Of a stretch of DNA of 64,000 bases, positions 36,875 to 46,373 are shown piece after piece. The position numbers and the translations under genes were made by a program. Numbering within the stretch: position 1 is the first letter of the stretch; every line of letters begins with the position of its first letter. Location of the stretch: NCBI GenBank assembly GCA_903834515.1, contig CAILJM010000023.1:102246-166245 (forward strand), in the 5' to 3' direction. This DNA is from an uncultured Actinomycetes bacterium (GTDB lineage: Bacteria; Actinomycetota; Actinomycetes; Nanopelagicales; Nanopelagicaceae). The notes under the pieces are model-generated. The model was not told where the DNA came from. It searched no databases and worked only from the letters and a program-made list of their open reading frames with translations.

Positions 36875-38947
36875 CTACTTCCCGGCTTTCTTGATCGATG
36901 CCAACGCTGCTGCAGCAACGTTCTCTGCGGTGAAGCCATATTCTTTAAAGAGAATGCCTGCCGCTGCCGATGCGCCGTAATGTTCTAGGGAAACGGCGAC
37001 ACCAGCATCGCCAATTAACTCACGCCAACCTTGAGCGATACCTGCTTCTACGCTTACGCGAGCCCGAACGCCAGAAGGCAAAACTTCTTCCTTGTAGCTC
37101 TCGCTCTGCTCATTAAACCACTCGACACATGGAGCGCTGATAACTCGCGCTTTGATACCTTGCTCATTCAATATCAATTGCGCGCCAACCGCATGCTGTA
37201 CCTCAGAACCAGTAGCAATGAGGAGCACATCTGGCGTCCCATCGACATCTTTGAGGATATATGCACCCTTTGCCACACCTTCAACAGAGGCGTAAACATT
37301 TCGATCTAAGACCGGAAGGTTTTGACGCGAGAGAATAAATCCAGCAGGCTTTTGACGAGTAATAACTTCGCGCCAAGCGATCGCCGTTTCGTTTGCATCT
37401 GCGGGGCGAACGACTGCCAGGTTAGGAATCGCACGCAATGAGGCAACATGCTCGATTGGTTGGTGCGTTGGTCCATCTTCGCCTACGCCGACCGAATCGT
37501 GCGTCCAGACAAAGGTAGAGGGAATATCCATCAGCGCAGCGAGGCGAACTGAACCGCGCATATAGTCAGAGAAGACGAGGAAGGTTCCACCAAATGCCTT
37601 GGTAAGTCCGTGTAGCGCGATGCCATTAAGAATTGCTCCCATTGCATGTTCACGAATTCCGAAGTGAATGATGCGGCCAAATGGATCTGCATCTTTCATC
37701 AACGACGAAGCAGGAAGGAATGAATGACCTTCTTCGATCGTCGTGTTATTTGATTCGCCGAGGTCAGCTGATCCACCCCAGAACTCTGGAAGCACGCTGG
37801 CAATCTCATTAATAACTTTGCCCGATGCAGCGCGAGTAGCAATCTCCTTCTCGCTACTGAAGACCGGTAATGATTTCTCCCACCCAAGAGGAAGTTCCTT
37901 CTTCTGAAGTCGCTGAAGGAGAGTAGCCCTATCAGGGTTCGCCGATTGCCACGTCGCAAATTCCAACTCCCAGGCCTTGCGAGCAGCTTGACCGCGCTCA
38001 ATAACTTTACGTGTGTGGGCGACTACCTCATCCGGAGCAATAAAACTCTCGGCTGGATCGAGTCCAAGCTCGATTTTCGTCGCAGCCACTTCATCTACAC
38101 CCAGTGCAGATCCATGTGATTTCGATGTACCACGAGCTTTAGGTGCTGGCCAGGCAATTACTGACTTAAGACGAATCAAGGTTGGTGCATCATGGTGCGA
38201 TTCTGCCTTGATCATCGCTGCTTCAAGTGACTCGCGGTCAACATTTCCATCCGCAAGGGCAGCTACCTCAATGACGTTCCAGTCATAAGCACGATAGCGA
38301 GCGGAAACATCCTCAGTAAAGGAGACATGTGTATCTCCCTCAATAGAGATTCGGTTATCGTCATAAATGACTTTGAGATTTCCAAGAGCCTGAGTGCCGG
38401 CAAGGGATGAAGCTTCCGCACTAAGACCTTCTTGCAAATCGCCATCTGATGCGATCACCCAAATATTGTGATCAAAGAGGGAAGTGGTTGACTCTGGATC
38501 AAAGAGTCCCTTCTCGTAGCGTGCAGCCATTGCCATTCCTACAGCGGATGCAATTCCTGAACCAAGTGGTCCAGTGGTGATTTCAACTCCCTTTGTATGC
38601 CCGTACTCAGGATGAGCCGGCGTAAGGGATCCGGCAGTTCTAAATGCCTTCAAATCATCGAGTGAGAGGCCGTAACCCGATAAGAAAAGTTGAATGTAGA
38701 GCGTGAGGGAGGAGTGGCCACAGGAGAGGACAAAACGGTCGCGCCCGAGCCACGCCGGCTCAGTCGGATCGTGCTTAAGGAAGCGTTGAAAGAGGGTATA
38801 TGCGACTGGCGCAAGCGACATTGCAGTTCCTGGATGGCCATTCCCGACTTTTTGAACGGCATCAGCAGCGAGCGCACGTGAAATCGCAACCGCCTTATCA
38901 TCCTCTGATGTCCACATCTGGCGATCTACTGATGTCACTGAGTTCAT
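36875..38947 (-). CDS. tkt: Transketolase
   Basis: Transketolase transfers two-carbon units with thiamine pyrophosphate. The 690 residues include the N-terminal AADAVQKVGNGHPGTAMS, the ThDP motif IASDGDLQEGLSAEA, the central pyrimidine-binding domain (HFGIREHAMGAILNG, THDSVGVGEDGPTHQP) and the C-terminal domain. The ATG at 38947 has AGGAGA eight bases before it on the minus strand. ctaB, which often lies between tkt and ctaA in related genomes, is absent: only 27 bp separate tkt from ctaA. Confidence 0.96.
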   Translation of the reverse strand: MNSVTSVDRQMWTSEDDKAVAISRALAADAVQKVGNGHPGTAMSLAPVAYTLFQRFLKHDPTEPAWLGRDRFVLSCGHSSLTLYIQLFLSGYGLSLDDLKAFRTAGSLTPAHPEYGHTKGVEITTGPLGSGIASAVGMAMAARYEKGLFDPESTTSLFDHNIWVIASDGDLQEGLSAEASSLAGTQALGNLKVIYDDNRISIEGDTHVSFTEDVSARYRAYDWNVIEVAALADGNVDRESLEAAMIKAESHHDAPTLIRLKSVIAWPAPKARGTSKSHGSALGVDEVAATKIELGLDPAESFIAPDEVVAHTRKVIERGQAARKAWELEFATWQSANPDRATLLQRLQKKELPLGWEKSLPVFSSEKEIATRAASGKVINEIASVLPEFWGGSADLGESNNTTIEEGHSFLPASSLMKDADPFGRIIHFGIREHAMGAILNGIALHGLTKAFGGTFLVFSDYMRGSVRLAALMDIPSTFVWTHDSVGVGEDGPTHQPIEHVASLRAIPNLAVVRPADANETAIAWREVITRQKPAGFILSRQNLPVLDRNVYASVEGVAKGAYILKDVDGTPDVLLIATGSEVQHAVGAQLILNEQGIKARVISAPCVEWFNEQSESYKEEVLPSGVRARVSVEAGIAQGWRELIGDAGVAVSLEHYGASAAAGILFKEYGFTAENVAAAALASIKKAGK

Positions 38948-38974
38948 TAATCTCTCCTGTTGGTTGTGGGAAAA

Positions 38975-39931
38975 CTAGTTGTGTCGCGACAGGACTCTTC
39001 CACTGAAAACAAGATTCCAGATTCCAAGCCACACTAAATCAGCACCGAGTAAGTGGGCGGCGACGAGTGCTTCAGGCAGGCCAGTGAAATACTGGAGATA
39101 CCCGATCAACCCTTGGCCTAAGCATATAAAGAAAAAGAGGGCTACTTTCCTGCTGATGAATGAACGATGCGCAATATCTTCAAGACCATGAGATGTACGC
39201 ATCAGTAATAAGAGCGCTCCAGTCAGGGCGATCAATGCAATCACCGCATCTGCATGTAGCCATGAGATGGCGCGAGGATCAAGGTGATATCGCTTCGCCT
39301 GGACATCACCTGCATGGGGGCCACTTCCCGTAACGATCGTTCCGATAAGGAGAACGATTGCAGTGAGAGCCAAGATCACCCGAATTAGCAAAGTAGAGGT
39401 GCTCGACAGGAAGTAGCGGGGGGTTTCGAGCACTCTCTGCCGGAGAGAGAGCGAGGCGGCAAGAATGGCGATAGAAAGTAAGAAGTGAGCCCCAACGGCG
39501 GCGGGATTGAGATGCGTGAGGACGGTAATTCCGCCGAGGACGATTTGGGCGATAATGCCGAGAATTTGAGCCCCAGCAAGCCAAAGGATTGCTCTCCGCT
39601 GACGGTGGTCCACATAATCCCTGCGCCATCTGAGAACACCCACGACCGCAACCAAGATCGAGATAATGAGGATGAAGGTAAGGAGGCGATTGCCAAACTC
39701 GATCCACGAATGCAAGGCACCCTGAGCTTGGTGCGGAACTGGTGTGTACGAGCCAGGAGTACATCGGGGCCAGGTCGGGCAGCCAAGTCCTGATCCTGTG
39801 AGTCGAACCGCACCGCCGGTAACGACGATCGCTGCTTGAATCACGACGAGGGCGGTAAAGATGACCTTCTTGAGGGTGGCTGGAGAGGTCGCCTTAGATG
39901 TCAAGGTTGCTGTAGATGCCATATGTGCCAT
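38975..39931 (-). CDS. ctaA: Heme A synthase (CtaA/COX15)
   Basis: CtaA oxidises the methyl group of heme O to give heme A for cytochrome oxidase. The 318-residue protein has about eight membrane segments. GGAVRLTGSGLGCPTWPRC contains the conserved cysteine pair loop. Histidines in LHSWIEFGNR, VGAHFLLS, WLHADAV and VAAHLLGAD are the heme ligands of the two four-helix halves. The ATG at 39931 is used because TAGGCT sits six bases upstream. Its substrate enzyme CtaB is not encoded next to it. Confidence 0.93.
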   Translation of the reverse strand: MAHMASTATLTSKATSPATLKKVIFTALVVIQAAIVVTGGAVRLTGSGLGCPTWPRCTPGSYTPVPHQAQGALHSWIEFGNRLLTFILIISILVAVVGVLRWRRDYVDHRQRRAILWLAGAQILGIIAQIVLGGITVLTHLNPAAVGAHFLLSIAILAASLSLRQRVLETPRYFLSSTSTLLIRVILALTAIVLLIGTIVTGSGPHAGDVQAKRYHLDPRAISWLHADAVIALIALTGALLLLMRTSHGLEDIAHRSFISRKVALFFFICLGQGLIGYLQYFTGLPEALVAAHLLGADLVWLGIWNLVFSGRVLSRHN

Positions 39932-39937
39932 AGCGGG

Positions 39938-39943
39938 AGCCTA
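39938..39943 (-). promoter_or_regulatory. -10 element of the ctaA-tkt-tal-pgi operon
   Basis: On the minus strand TAGGCT is six bases (CCCGCT) upstream of the ctaA ATG. The identical hexamer and spacing precede coaE. The operon message would be leaderless. Confidence 0.55.
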
Positions 39944-39973
39944 GTCTTGCGAGCAAAGAGGGTTCATTTTTTT

Positions 39974-40012
39974 CGACTGGCAATTTCGATTGGCAATTTC
40001 GATTGGCAATAT
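39974..40012. repeat. Three 13-bp direct repeats between ctaA and sufR
   Basis: The units CGACTGGCAATTT (39974), CGATTGGCAATTT (39987) and CGATTGGCAATAT (40000) follow one another without gaps. Copies two and three each contain ATTGGCAAT, an odd-length palindrome. The block lies between the two divergent promoters. It may be a regulator-binding array or a slippage product. Confidence 0.85.
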
Positions 40013-40025
40013 TGGGTGAATTACG

Positions 40026-40042
40026 CAACACTTCCGTTGTGA
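40026..40042 (+). promoter_or_regulatory. SufR operator over the sufR start
   Basis: The sequence reads CAAC-N6-GTTG (40026-40039), the form described for cyanobacterial SufR. Overlapping it is ACACT-N5-TGTGA (40028-40042), the form I recall for mycobacterial SufR. It covers the probable -10 (AACACT, 40027-40032) and the GTG start at 40039, so bound SufR would block transcription of the operon. Confidence 0.75.
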
Positions 40043-40758
40043 AAAAGATCGAACCTGACGCTCGCACGCGAGATCAGGTCGCCCGTGCCATTTTAGAGGC
40101 AGGCCCCGCAACAGCCGTGGAGCTTGCCGAACGGCTATCGATCACCCCTGCGGGGGTACGACGCCACTTGGATGCCCTTGTTGAAGAAGGAATATTAACC
40201 TCGCGGGAGCCATACCAATCGGCCCAATCTACTCACATGCGTGGAAGAGGTCGGCCTGCAAAAGTTTTCTTGATGACCGATCACGGTCGGGAGACCTTCG
40301 AACACTCCTACGATGATCTAGCGCTTTCGGCCCTGAAATTTATTGCATCAAATAACTCGAAGTATTCAATTCAAGATTTCGCAGAACAGCGTGCCCGCGA
40401 AATTGAGGGCCGAGCACTTTCACGAATTGATCCGGCGGCAACCTTGAGCGAGAAGAGCCTTGCGCTCGCTGACTTTCTCTCCGACGAAGGTTTTGCATCA
40501 TCCGTATCTTCTGGGCCAATGGGCGAGCAGCTCTGTCAACATCACTGTCCAGTTGCACACGTTGCTGCACAATTCCCTGAACTTTGCGAAGCCGAGACAG
40601 CTTCACTCTCTCGCTTACTAGGAACACACGTTCAAAGATTGGCGACAATCGCCCATGGCGATGGCGTATGCACAACATTTATCCCACAAGGTAATAACTC
40701 TTCACAGAACAACCCTTCACTAGCTAAAGAGACACGAGAAGTAGGAGCCCACGCATGA
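40039..40758 (+). CDS. sufR: Iron-sulfur-sensing repressor SufR
   Basis: SufR represses the SUF operon when its own Fe-S cluster is intact. The 239-residue protein has an N-terminal winged helix-turn-helix ([20 protein letters not shown], then [17 protein letters not shown]). The C-terminal half carries cluster ligands: CQHHC, then ELCEAE and a final GVCTTF cysteine. The GTG at 40039 is chosen because the conserved part begins just after it and the operator overlaps it; an in-frame ATG at 40003 lies in the repeat block. The gene overlaps sufB by ATGA, so repressor and target genes are one transcript. Confidence 0.92.
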   Translation: MKKIEPDARTRDQVARAILEAGPATAVELAERLSITPAGVRRHLDALVEEGILTSREPYQSAQSTHMRGRGRPAKVFLMTDHGRETFEHSYDDLALSALKFIASNNSKYSIQDFAEQRAREIEGRALSRIDPAATLSEKSLALADFLSDEGFASSVSSGPMGEQLCQHHCPVAHVAAQFPELCEAETASLSRLLGTHVQRLATIAHGDGVCTTFIPQGNNSSQNNPSLAKETREVGAHA

Positions 40759-42188
40759 GCAGTGACCTCACAGCACGGATCGAGATGGCCAATCCTGAAT
40801 TAGAGGGTATTGGAACATACGAGTACGGATGGTCCGACAAGGATGATGCAGGTACTACTGCCAAGCGCGGCCTCAATGAGGATGTAGTTCGTGACATATC
40901 CCAGAAGAAAAGCGAGCCACAGTGGATGCTCGATCTTCGGCTGAAGGGGCTCGCCCTCTTCGACAAGAAGCCGATGCCAACATGGGGTTCAGACCTCACC
41001 GGTATCTTCTTCGACACTATTAAATACTTTGTCCGCTCGACGGAAAAACAAGCAACATCCTGGGAAGACCTTCCAGAAGATATTAGGAACACCTATGACC
41101 GCCTAGGAATTCCAGATGCCGAGAAGAATCGCCTAGTGGCTGGAGTTGCAGCCCAATATGAATCTGAAGTTGTTTACCACTCAATCCGTGAAGATTTAGA
41201 GAAACTCGGCGTAATTTTCGTCGATACCGATTCCGGCCTACGCGAACATGAAGAACTCTTCAAAGAGTATTTTGGAACTGTCATTCCAGTTGGAGATAAC
41301 AAATTCGCAGCGCTCAATACATCCGTATGGTCTGGTGGCTCATTCATTTATGTGCCTAAGGGTGTTCATGTTGATATCCCGCTCCAAGCTTATTTCCGCA
41401 TTAATACCGAGAATATGGGTCAGTTCGAACGTACCTTGATTATCGCTGATGAAGGTTCATATGTTCATTATGTAGAGGGATGTACTGCGCCGATTTATTC
41501 CTCTGACTCGCTTCACTCTGCAGTGGTAGAAATCATTGTGAAGAAGAATGCTCGCGTTCGATATACAACGATTCAAAATTGGTCAAATAACGTTTATAAC
41601 TTGGTCACAAAACGCGCAACATGTGCTGAAGGTGCAACCATGGAGTGGATCGATGGCAATATCGGATCGAAAGTGACCATGAAGTACCCTGCAGTCTTTT
41701 TGATGGGTGAGCACGCAAAAGGCGAGACGCTCTCTATTGCTTTTGCCGGTGAAGGTCAGCACCAGGATGCAGGATCAAAGATGGTCCATGCAGCGCCTCA
41801 TACATCATCAACAATTATCTCAAAATCTGTTGCTCGAGGCGGAGGTCGCACTTCTTACCGAGGCCTAGTTCAGGTTCTCGAAGGTGCCCATCACTCTAAA
41901 TCAACAGTGAAGTGTGATGCTCTCTTAGTAGATACGATCTCTCGCTCTGATACTTATCCTTACGTGGATATCCGCGAAGATGATGTATCGATGGGCCACG
42001 AAGCTACTGTCTCCAAAATTTCAGATGATCAACTCTTCTACCTGATGTCACGTGGACTCTCTGAAGATGAGGCTATGGCGATGATCGTGCGTGGTTTTAT
42101 CGAGCCAATCGCTCGCGAGCTTCCTATGGAATATGCCCTAGAACTCAATCGACTTATCGAACTCCAAATGGAAGGAGCAGTTGGTTAA
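40755..42188 (+). CDS. sufB: Fe-S cluster assembly protein SufB
   Basis: SufB is the scaffold of the SufBCD complex, on which new Fe-S clusters form. The 477-residue protein contains the family's [15 protein letters not shown] region and the [15 protein letters not shown] segment. The beta-helix core is followed by the C-terminal [19 protein letters not shown] motif shared with SufD. The length is normal and no intein is present, in contrast to the intein-split SufB of mycobacteria. The ATG at 40755 overlaps sufR by 4 bp and its stop overlaps sufD by one base. Confidence 0.96.
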   Translation: MSSDLTARIEMANPELEGIGTYEYGWSDKDDAGTTAKRGLNEDVVRDISQKKSEPQWMLDLRLKGLALFDKKPMPTWGSDLTGIFFDTIKYFVRSTEKQATSWEDLPEDIRNTYDRLGIPDAEKNRLVAGVAAQYESEVVYHSIREDLEKLGVIFVDTDSGLREHEELFKEYFGTVIPVGDNKFAALNTSVWSGGSFIYVPKGVHVDIPLQAYFRINTENMGQFERTLIIADEGSYVHYVEGCTAPIYSSDSLHSAVVEIIVKKNARVRYTTIQNWSNNVYNLVTKRATCAEGATMEWIDGNIGSKVTMKYPAVFLMGEHAKGETLSIAFAGEGQHQDAGSKMVHAAPHTSSTIISKSVARGGGRTSYRGLVQVLEGAHHSKSTVKCDALLVDTISRSDTYPYVDIREDDVSMGHEATVSKISDDQLFYLMSRGLSEDEAMAMIVRGFIEPIARELPMEYALELNRLIELQMEGAVG

Positions 42189-43276
42189 TGTCGACACTCA
42201 CTACCAATTACCTCACTCCTACCGGCAGGGAAGAGGCCTGGCGCTTCACTCCTCTCAATCGCCTTCAGGGTCTACACGATCTCTCAATCACAATTGCGGA
42301 TCACCCATCACTTCACTGCGATGAAATGCCGATCGGTGTAACGATCTCGTCACAACCCTCCTTGGAGACACCGCCATCTTCATCGACAGATGATGTCGCT
42401 GCGCTCAAAGCACGTAGCGCCTCTTCCACAGTAACTGTTCTTGCGATTGCACCAGATGCTGTGATTAATACTCCAATATTCCTCAAGCGTGAATCTCTTG
42501 GGCAGATTTCGGAGGCTTCAAGAGTTGTGATCCGAGCTGGGAACCATTCAAAGGCAACTGTGGTTGTCGAGAACGCTGGTTCAGCAATTCTCTCCGAAGA
42601 TGTTGAGATCATCCTTGAACCGGGCGCTTCGCTTACCTTCATTACGTTGCAAGAGTGGGAGAACGATGCCATTCACCTCGGACGCCATCACGCCATTATC
42701 GGTAAAGATGCCACATTTACCTCAATCGTCGTAACGATTGGTGGTTCGCTGGTGAGACTTCTGCCGACCGTTGAGTATGCAGGTCCTGGATCATCTGCAG
42801 AGATGTTGGGACTCTACTTTGCCGGAGCAGGTCAACATCTGGAACATCGTATTCATGTCGACCACAATGTGGGTCATGCCAAGTCCCGTGTAAATTACAA
42901 AGGAGCCCTCTCTGGTGAGAGCGCTCGAACGGTTTGGATCGGCGATGTATTTATCCGCGCAGCAGCGGAGGCGACAGATACATATGAATTAAATCGAAAC
43001 TTGCTGCTCTCTGATGGGGCAAGGGCGGATTCGGTGCCTAACCTTGAGATCGAGACGGGTGACATCGTTGGCGCTGGCCATGCTTCCACAACTGGTCGAT
43101 TCGATGATGAGCAACTCTTCTACTTGCAGTCACGAGGAATTCCTGAAGCGGAAGCAAAACGACTTGTTATTCGTGGCTTCTTCTTAGAAATTCTCTCCAA
43201 AATTGGAATTGAAGCAATTGAGGAACGCATCATGGGGCGTATCGATAATGAACTTTCATCGGTCGTGATCGGATGA
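42188..43276 (+). CDS. sufD: Fe-S cluster assembly protein SufD
   Basis: SufD pairs with SufB in the SufBC2D complex and helps iron entry. The 362-residue protein has the beta-helix region (QHLEHRIHVDHNVGHAKSR) with a conserved histidine and the C-terminal GAGHASTTGRFDDEQLFYL motif common to SufB and SufD. The N-terminal GREEAWRFTPLNRL is typical for SufD. The ATG at 42188 shares one base with the sufB stop. The next gene, a Rieske protein, overlaps by 4 bp. Confidence 0.94.
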   Translation: MSTLTTNYLTPTGREEAWRFTPLNRLQGLHDLSITIADHPSLHCDEMPIGVTISSQPSLETPPSSSTDDVAALKARSASSTVTVLAIAPDAVINTPIFLKRESLGQISEASRVVIRAGNHSKATVVVENAGSAILSEDVEIILEPGASLTFITLQEWENDAIHLGRHHAIIGKDATFTSIVVTIGGSLVRLLPTVEYAGPGSSAEMLGLYFAGAGQHLEHRIHVDHNVGHAKSRVNYKGALSGESARTVWIGDVFIRAAAEATDTYELNRNLLLSDGARADSVPNLEIETGDIVGAGHASTTGRFDDEQLFYLQSRGIPEAEAKRLVIRGFFLEILSKIGIEAIEERIMGRIDNELSSVVIG

Positions 43277-43575
43277 CCTCGTTAAACATTGCTGATCTCA
43301 CTCCAGGCAAACCTAAACGCATCGACGTCGATGGGTCTCCCGTCTGCGTGGCTCGAGTAGGGGATGAGGTCTTTGCGATTTCAGATACCTGCTCACACTC
43401 TGATGCCTCGTTATCAGAGGGTGATATCACTGATTTTCGAATCGAGTGCTGGCTTCATGGAGCCGAATTCGATCTGCGCACAGGAGAAGCCCTAACACCT
43501 CCGGCAGTTTCGCCAGTACAAACCTTTGACGTCATTCGTGACGGTGAAGCCGTAACCATTCACAAGAAAAAGTAG
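43273..43575 (+). CDS. Rieske-type [2Fe-2S] ferredoxin
   Basis: This 100-residue soluble protein carries a Rieske cluster site: Cys40 and His42 in CSHSD, Cys59 and His62 in CWLHG. It has no membrane anchor, so it is a ferredoxin-like electron carrier of the NirD/dioxygenase-ferredoxin type. Its place between sufD and sufC is conserved in actinobacterial SUF operons, and it probably supplies electrons or accepts clusters during assembly. That role is inferred from position. The start overlaps sufD as ATGA; sufC follows after 18 bp. Confidence 0.92.
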   Translation: MTSLNIADLTPGKPKRIDVDGSPVCVARVGDEVFAISDTCSHSDASLSEGDITDFRIECWLHGAEFDLRTGEALTPPAVSPVQTFDVIRDGEAVTIHKKK

Positions 43576-43593
43576 AGAGACGGATATCCAAGA

Positions 43594-44346
43594 ATGAGCA
43601 CACTTGACATCAAAAACCTCCAGGTAGCTGTTGAGACAGAAGAGGGTTCGAAGCAGATTTTGCGTGGCGTTGATTTAACGATCAACTCTGGTGAGACACA
43701 TGCGATCATGGGTCCCAATGGTTCTGGAAAATCCACACTCGCATACTCGATTGCTGGCCATCCTAAATACACCATTACCGGCGGCTCTGTGACTTTAGAT
43801 GGCGTAGATGTCTTGGCTATGTCTGTAGATGAGCGCGCGAAGGCAGGACTCTTCCTCGCCATGCAGTATCCAGTTGAGGTGCCGGGCGTCTCTGTCTCCA
43901 ACTTTTTGCGCACTTCCGTCACCGCTATCCGAGGTGAAGCTCCAAAAGTTCGCACATGGGTCGGTGAAGTAAAGGAGGCGATGGCCGCTTTGAGTATGGA
44001 TCCAGCCTTCGCCGAACGAAATGTAAATGAAGGATTCTCGGGCGGCGAAAAGAAGCGCCACGAAATATTGCAGATGGAATTATTGAAACCCAAGATTGCA
44101 ATTTTGGACGAAACCGACTCTGGCCTTGATGTGGATGCTCTTCGCGTTGTCTCTGAAGGAGTGAATCGCATTAAAGAGAGCAATGACCTTGGCATAATGC
44201 TCATCACTCACTACACGCGAATCCTGCGTTACATCCAGCCAGATTTTGTTCACGTCTTCTCGGCTGGTCGAATTGTCGAAGCTGGTGGCCCTGAGCTCGC
44301 TAACAAGCTAGAAGAGAATGGGTACGCAGAGTACGTCACTGCTTAG
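43594..44346 (+). CDS. sufC: Fe-S assembly ATPase SufC
   Basis: SufC is the ABC-type ATPase that drives conformational change in SufBC2D. The 250 residues have Walker A GPNGSGKS at residues 40-47, the Q-loop in LFLAMQYPVEVPGV, the signature FSGGEKKRHEIL and Walker B IAILDETDSGLD. It has no membrane domain partner, as expected. The ATG at 43594 follows a GAGAGACGGA stretch. It ends 2 bp before sufS. Confidence 0.96.
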   Translation: MSTLDIKNLQVAVETEEGSKQILRGVDLTINSGETHAIMGPNGSGKSTLAYSIAGHPKYTITGGSVTLDGVDVLAMSVDERAKAGLFLAMQYPVEVPGVSVSNFLRTSVTAIRGEAPKVRTWVGEVKEAMAALSMDPAFAERNVNEGFSGGEKKRHEILQMELLKPKIAILDETDSGLDVDALRVVSEGVNRIKESNDLGIMLITHYTRILRYIQPDFVHVFSAGRIVEAGGPELANKLEENGYAEYVTA

Positions 44347-44348
44347 TT

Positions 44349-45599
44349 ATGACATTACTTGACGTTCAATCAATCAAAGCGGATTTCCCTATCTTTAATA
44401 AGAAGATGCGGAACGACGCGCGATTGGTCTACCTTGATTCCGGAGCAACTAGCCACAAGCCGTTGCAGGTTCTCAATGCAGAGCGTGAGTTCTATACCCT
44501 TCACAATGCTGCAGTACATCGCGGTTCGCATTTACTGGCCGAAGAAGCTTCGGCGGCATATGAAGGCGCACGAGAGAAGGTTGCACATTTCCTAGGAGCG
44601 GCAGCCGATGACGTTGTCTTCACAAAGAGCGCGACCGAGTCATTAAATCTCCTTGCATATTCCTTCTCGAATACGAATCGGGGCCAATTTGCTCTCGCGG
44701 CGGGTGATGAGATCCTCGTTTCAGAGATGGAACATCATGCAAATTTGATTCCTTGGCAGCAGCTCGCAAAGAGAACAGGTGCAAAACTGAGATGGTTCGG
44801 CACAACAACCGAAGGTCGACTCGATCTCTCAAATATTGATGAGTTAATCACCGAGCGGACAAAGATTGTTGCAATCACTCACCAATCAAATGTGCTGGGG
44901 ACTGTGAATCCCGTAACGGATATTGCTCGAAAAGCACATGCATGTGGCGCGATTGTCGTTCTCGATGCGTGTCAGTCAGCGCCTCACTTTGAAATTGATG
45001 TGAACTCACTCGGAGTCGATTTCCTCGCATTCTCTGGCCATAAGGCGCTTGCGCCGACCGGTGTTGGTGTTCTCTGGGGTAGAGCCGAGCTCTTGGCAGA
45101 GATGGAACCATTTCTCTTTGGTGGGTCGATGATTGAATCGGTCACCATGGAAGCTGCTACCTGGGCGCCCGCACCTCGGAAATTTGAAGCAGGTGTACCA
45201 AATATGGCGCAGGCGGTGGGGTTAGGAGCTGCCGTTGAATATCTCACCTCAATCGGCATGGAGAAAATTCACGCCCATGAGAAAGCTCTGACTGAGCATG
45301 CACTCCAAGGATTGCAGAACATCTCTGGACTCACTTTGATTGGTCCACAGAGCACGATCGACCGAGGTGGCGTTCTTTCATTTTCACTTGAAGAGATTCA
45401 CCCGCACGATGTGGGTCAAGTTCTCGATCAATACGGTATTGCCGTGAGAACCGGACACCACTGCGCCTGGCCGTTAATGCGCAAATTTGGGGTCTCTGGA
45501 ACTACGCGTGCCTCGTTCTACATTTACAACGACTTAGCTGATGTCGATGCGCTGATTGATGGCATCGCCGCCACAAAGAAATACTTTAAGGTGCTCTAA
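44349..45599 (+). CDS. sufS: Cysteine desulfurase SufS
   Basis: SufS removes sulfur from cysteine for cluster building. The 416-residue PLP enzyme has YLDSGATSHKP at the N-terminus, the PLP lysine K232 in SGHKALAPTG, and the persulfide cysteine C372 in RTGHHCAWPL. This is the class-II desulfurase type. It is paired with SufU, whose start shares one base with the sufS stop. Length and motifs are complete. Confidence 0.96.
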   Translation: MTLLDVQSIKADFPIFNKKMRNDARLVYLDSGATSHKPLQVLNAEREFYTLHNAAVHRGSHLLAEEASAAYEGAREKVAHFLGAAADDVVFTKSATESLNLLAYSFSNTNRGQFALAAGDEILVSEMEHHANLIPWQQLAKRTGAKLRWFGTTTEGRLDLSNIDELITERTKIVAITHQSNVLGTVNPVTDIARKAHACGAIVVLDACQSAPHFEIDVNSLGVDFLAFSGHKALAPTGVGVLWGRAELLAEMEPFLFGGSMIESVTMEAATWAPAPRKFEAGVPNMAQAVGLGAAVEYLTSIGMEKIHAHEKALTEHALQGLQNISGLTLIGPQSTIDRGGVLSFSLEEIHPHDVGQVLDQYGIAVRTGHHCAWPLMRKFGVSGTTRASFYIYNDLADVDALIDGIAATKKYFKVL

Positions 45600-46054
45600 T
45601 GGAACTTGATTCCCTCTACCAAGAAGTGATCTTGGATCACTACAAACGGCCGCATCATAAAGGTTTAATGGCCGATGCATCGAAGCAGGTCGTGCAGGTT
45701 CACCACGTCAACCCAAGTTGCGGGGATGAGGTAACACTTAACCTCGTCGTGAGTGATGATCGAGTTGAAGAGATATCCTGGGATGGCGTCGGTTGTTCGA
45801 TTTCACAGGCAAGCACGTCAATCATGAGTGATCTTGTGCAGGGGAGAACCCTGACGCAGGCATTTGAAGTATTGGATTCTTTTTCAGAGTTAATGGCGAG
45901 TAAGGGAACCGTAGTTGGGGATGAAGGACTCCTCGAAGATGCGGTGGCTCTTGCAGGGGTTTCAAAATTTCCTGCCCGTGTGAAGTGCGCGTTACTCGGA
46001 TGGATGGCCTTTAAAGATGCAGCGCTACAAGGTAAAGAGGGAGAAAAGTCATGA
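45599..46054 (+). CDS. sufU: Sulfur-relay protein SufU
   Basis: SufU is a zinc-dependent acceptor that takes persulfide sulfur from SufS. The 151-residue sequence has the three zinc cysteines of the family: Cys41 in NPSCGDEV, Cys66 in GVGCSISQAS and one in RVKCALLGW. The aspartate next to Cys41 is also conserved. In Gram-positive bacteria SufU replaces SufE. The start overlaps sufS by one base and the stop overlaps the next gene by 4 bp. Confidence 0.94.
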   Translation: MELDSLYQEVILDHYKRPHHKGLMADASKQVVQVHHVNPSCGDEVTLNLVVSDDRVEEISWDGVGCSISQASTSIMSDLVQGRTLTQAFEVLDSFSELMASKGTVVGDEGLLEDAVALAGVSKFPARVKCALLGWMAFKDAALQGKEGEKS

Positions 46055-46365
46055 CAATCGCTTCAATAGATGATGTCACCGAAGCAATGAAGGATGTCAT
46101 CGATCCAGAGTTAGGGATCAATGTGATTGATCTTGGCTTGGTCTATGACATGCAAGTAGATGAGAGCAATATTGTTATTTTGGATATGACTCTCACATCG
46201 GCTGCTTGCCCTTTGCAAGATGTGATTGAAGATCAAACGCGATCTGTTCTTCAAGATCTCACCGCTGATGTAAAGATAAATTGGGTTTGGATGCCACCCT
46301 GGGGACCAAACCGCATCACCGACGATGGGCGCGAACAGCTTCGTTCAATTGGCTTCACGGTTTAA
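46051..46365 (+). CDS. sufT: SufT / DUF59 metal-sulfur cluster protein
   Basis: This 104-residue protein is a MIP18/DUF59 domain on its own. Markers are DVIDPELGINVIDLGLVYD near the N-terminus and MTLTSAACPLQD with a conserved cysteine. Relatives assist maturation of Fe-S proteins. Its position at the end of the SUF operon is the usual one in actinobacteria. The ATG at 46051 overlaps sufU as ATGA. Confidence 0.92.
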   Translation: MTIASIDDVTEAMKDVIDPELGINVIDLGLVYDMQVDESNIVILDMTLTSAACPLQDVIEDQTRSVLQDLTADVKINWVWMPPWGPNRITDDGREQLRSIGFTV

Positions 46366-46373
46366 TCACCTCT

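Noticed and set aside
39306..39813. Two overlapping minus-strand frames within ctaA
   Set aside because: Alternative frames of a membrane-protein gene; no independent support.
43560..44207. 215-codon antisense frame over sufC
   Set aside because: Long only because the codon pattern of sufC leaves few stops on the other strand; serine- and arginine-rich translation without domain features.
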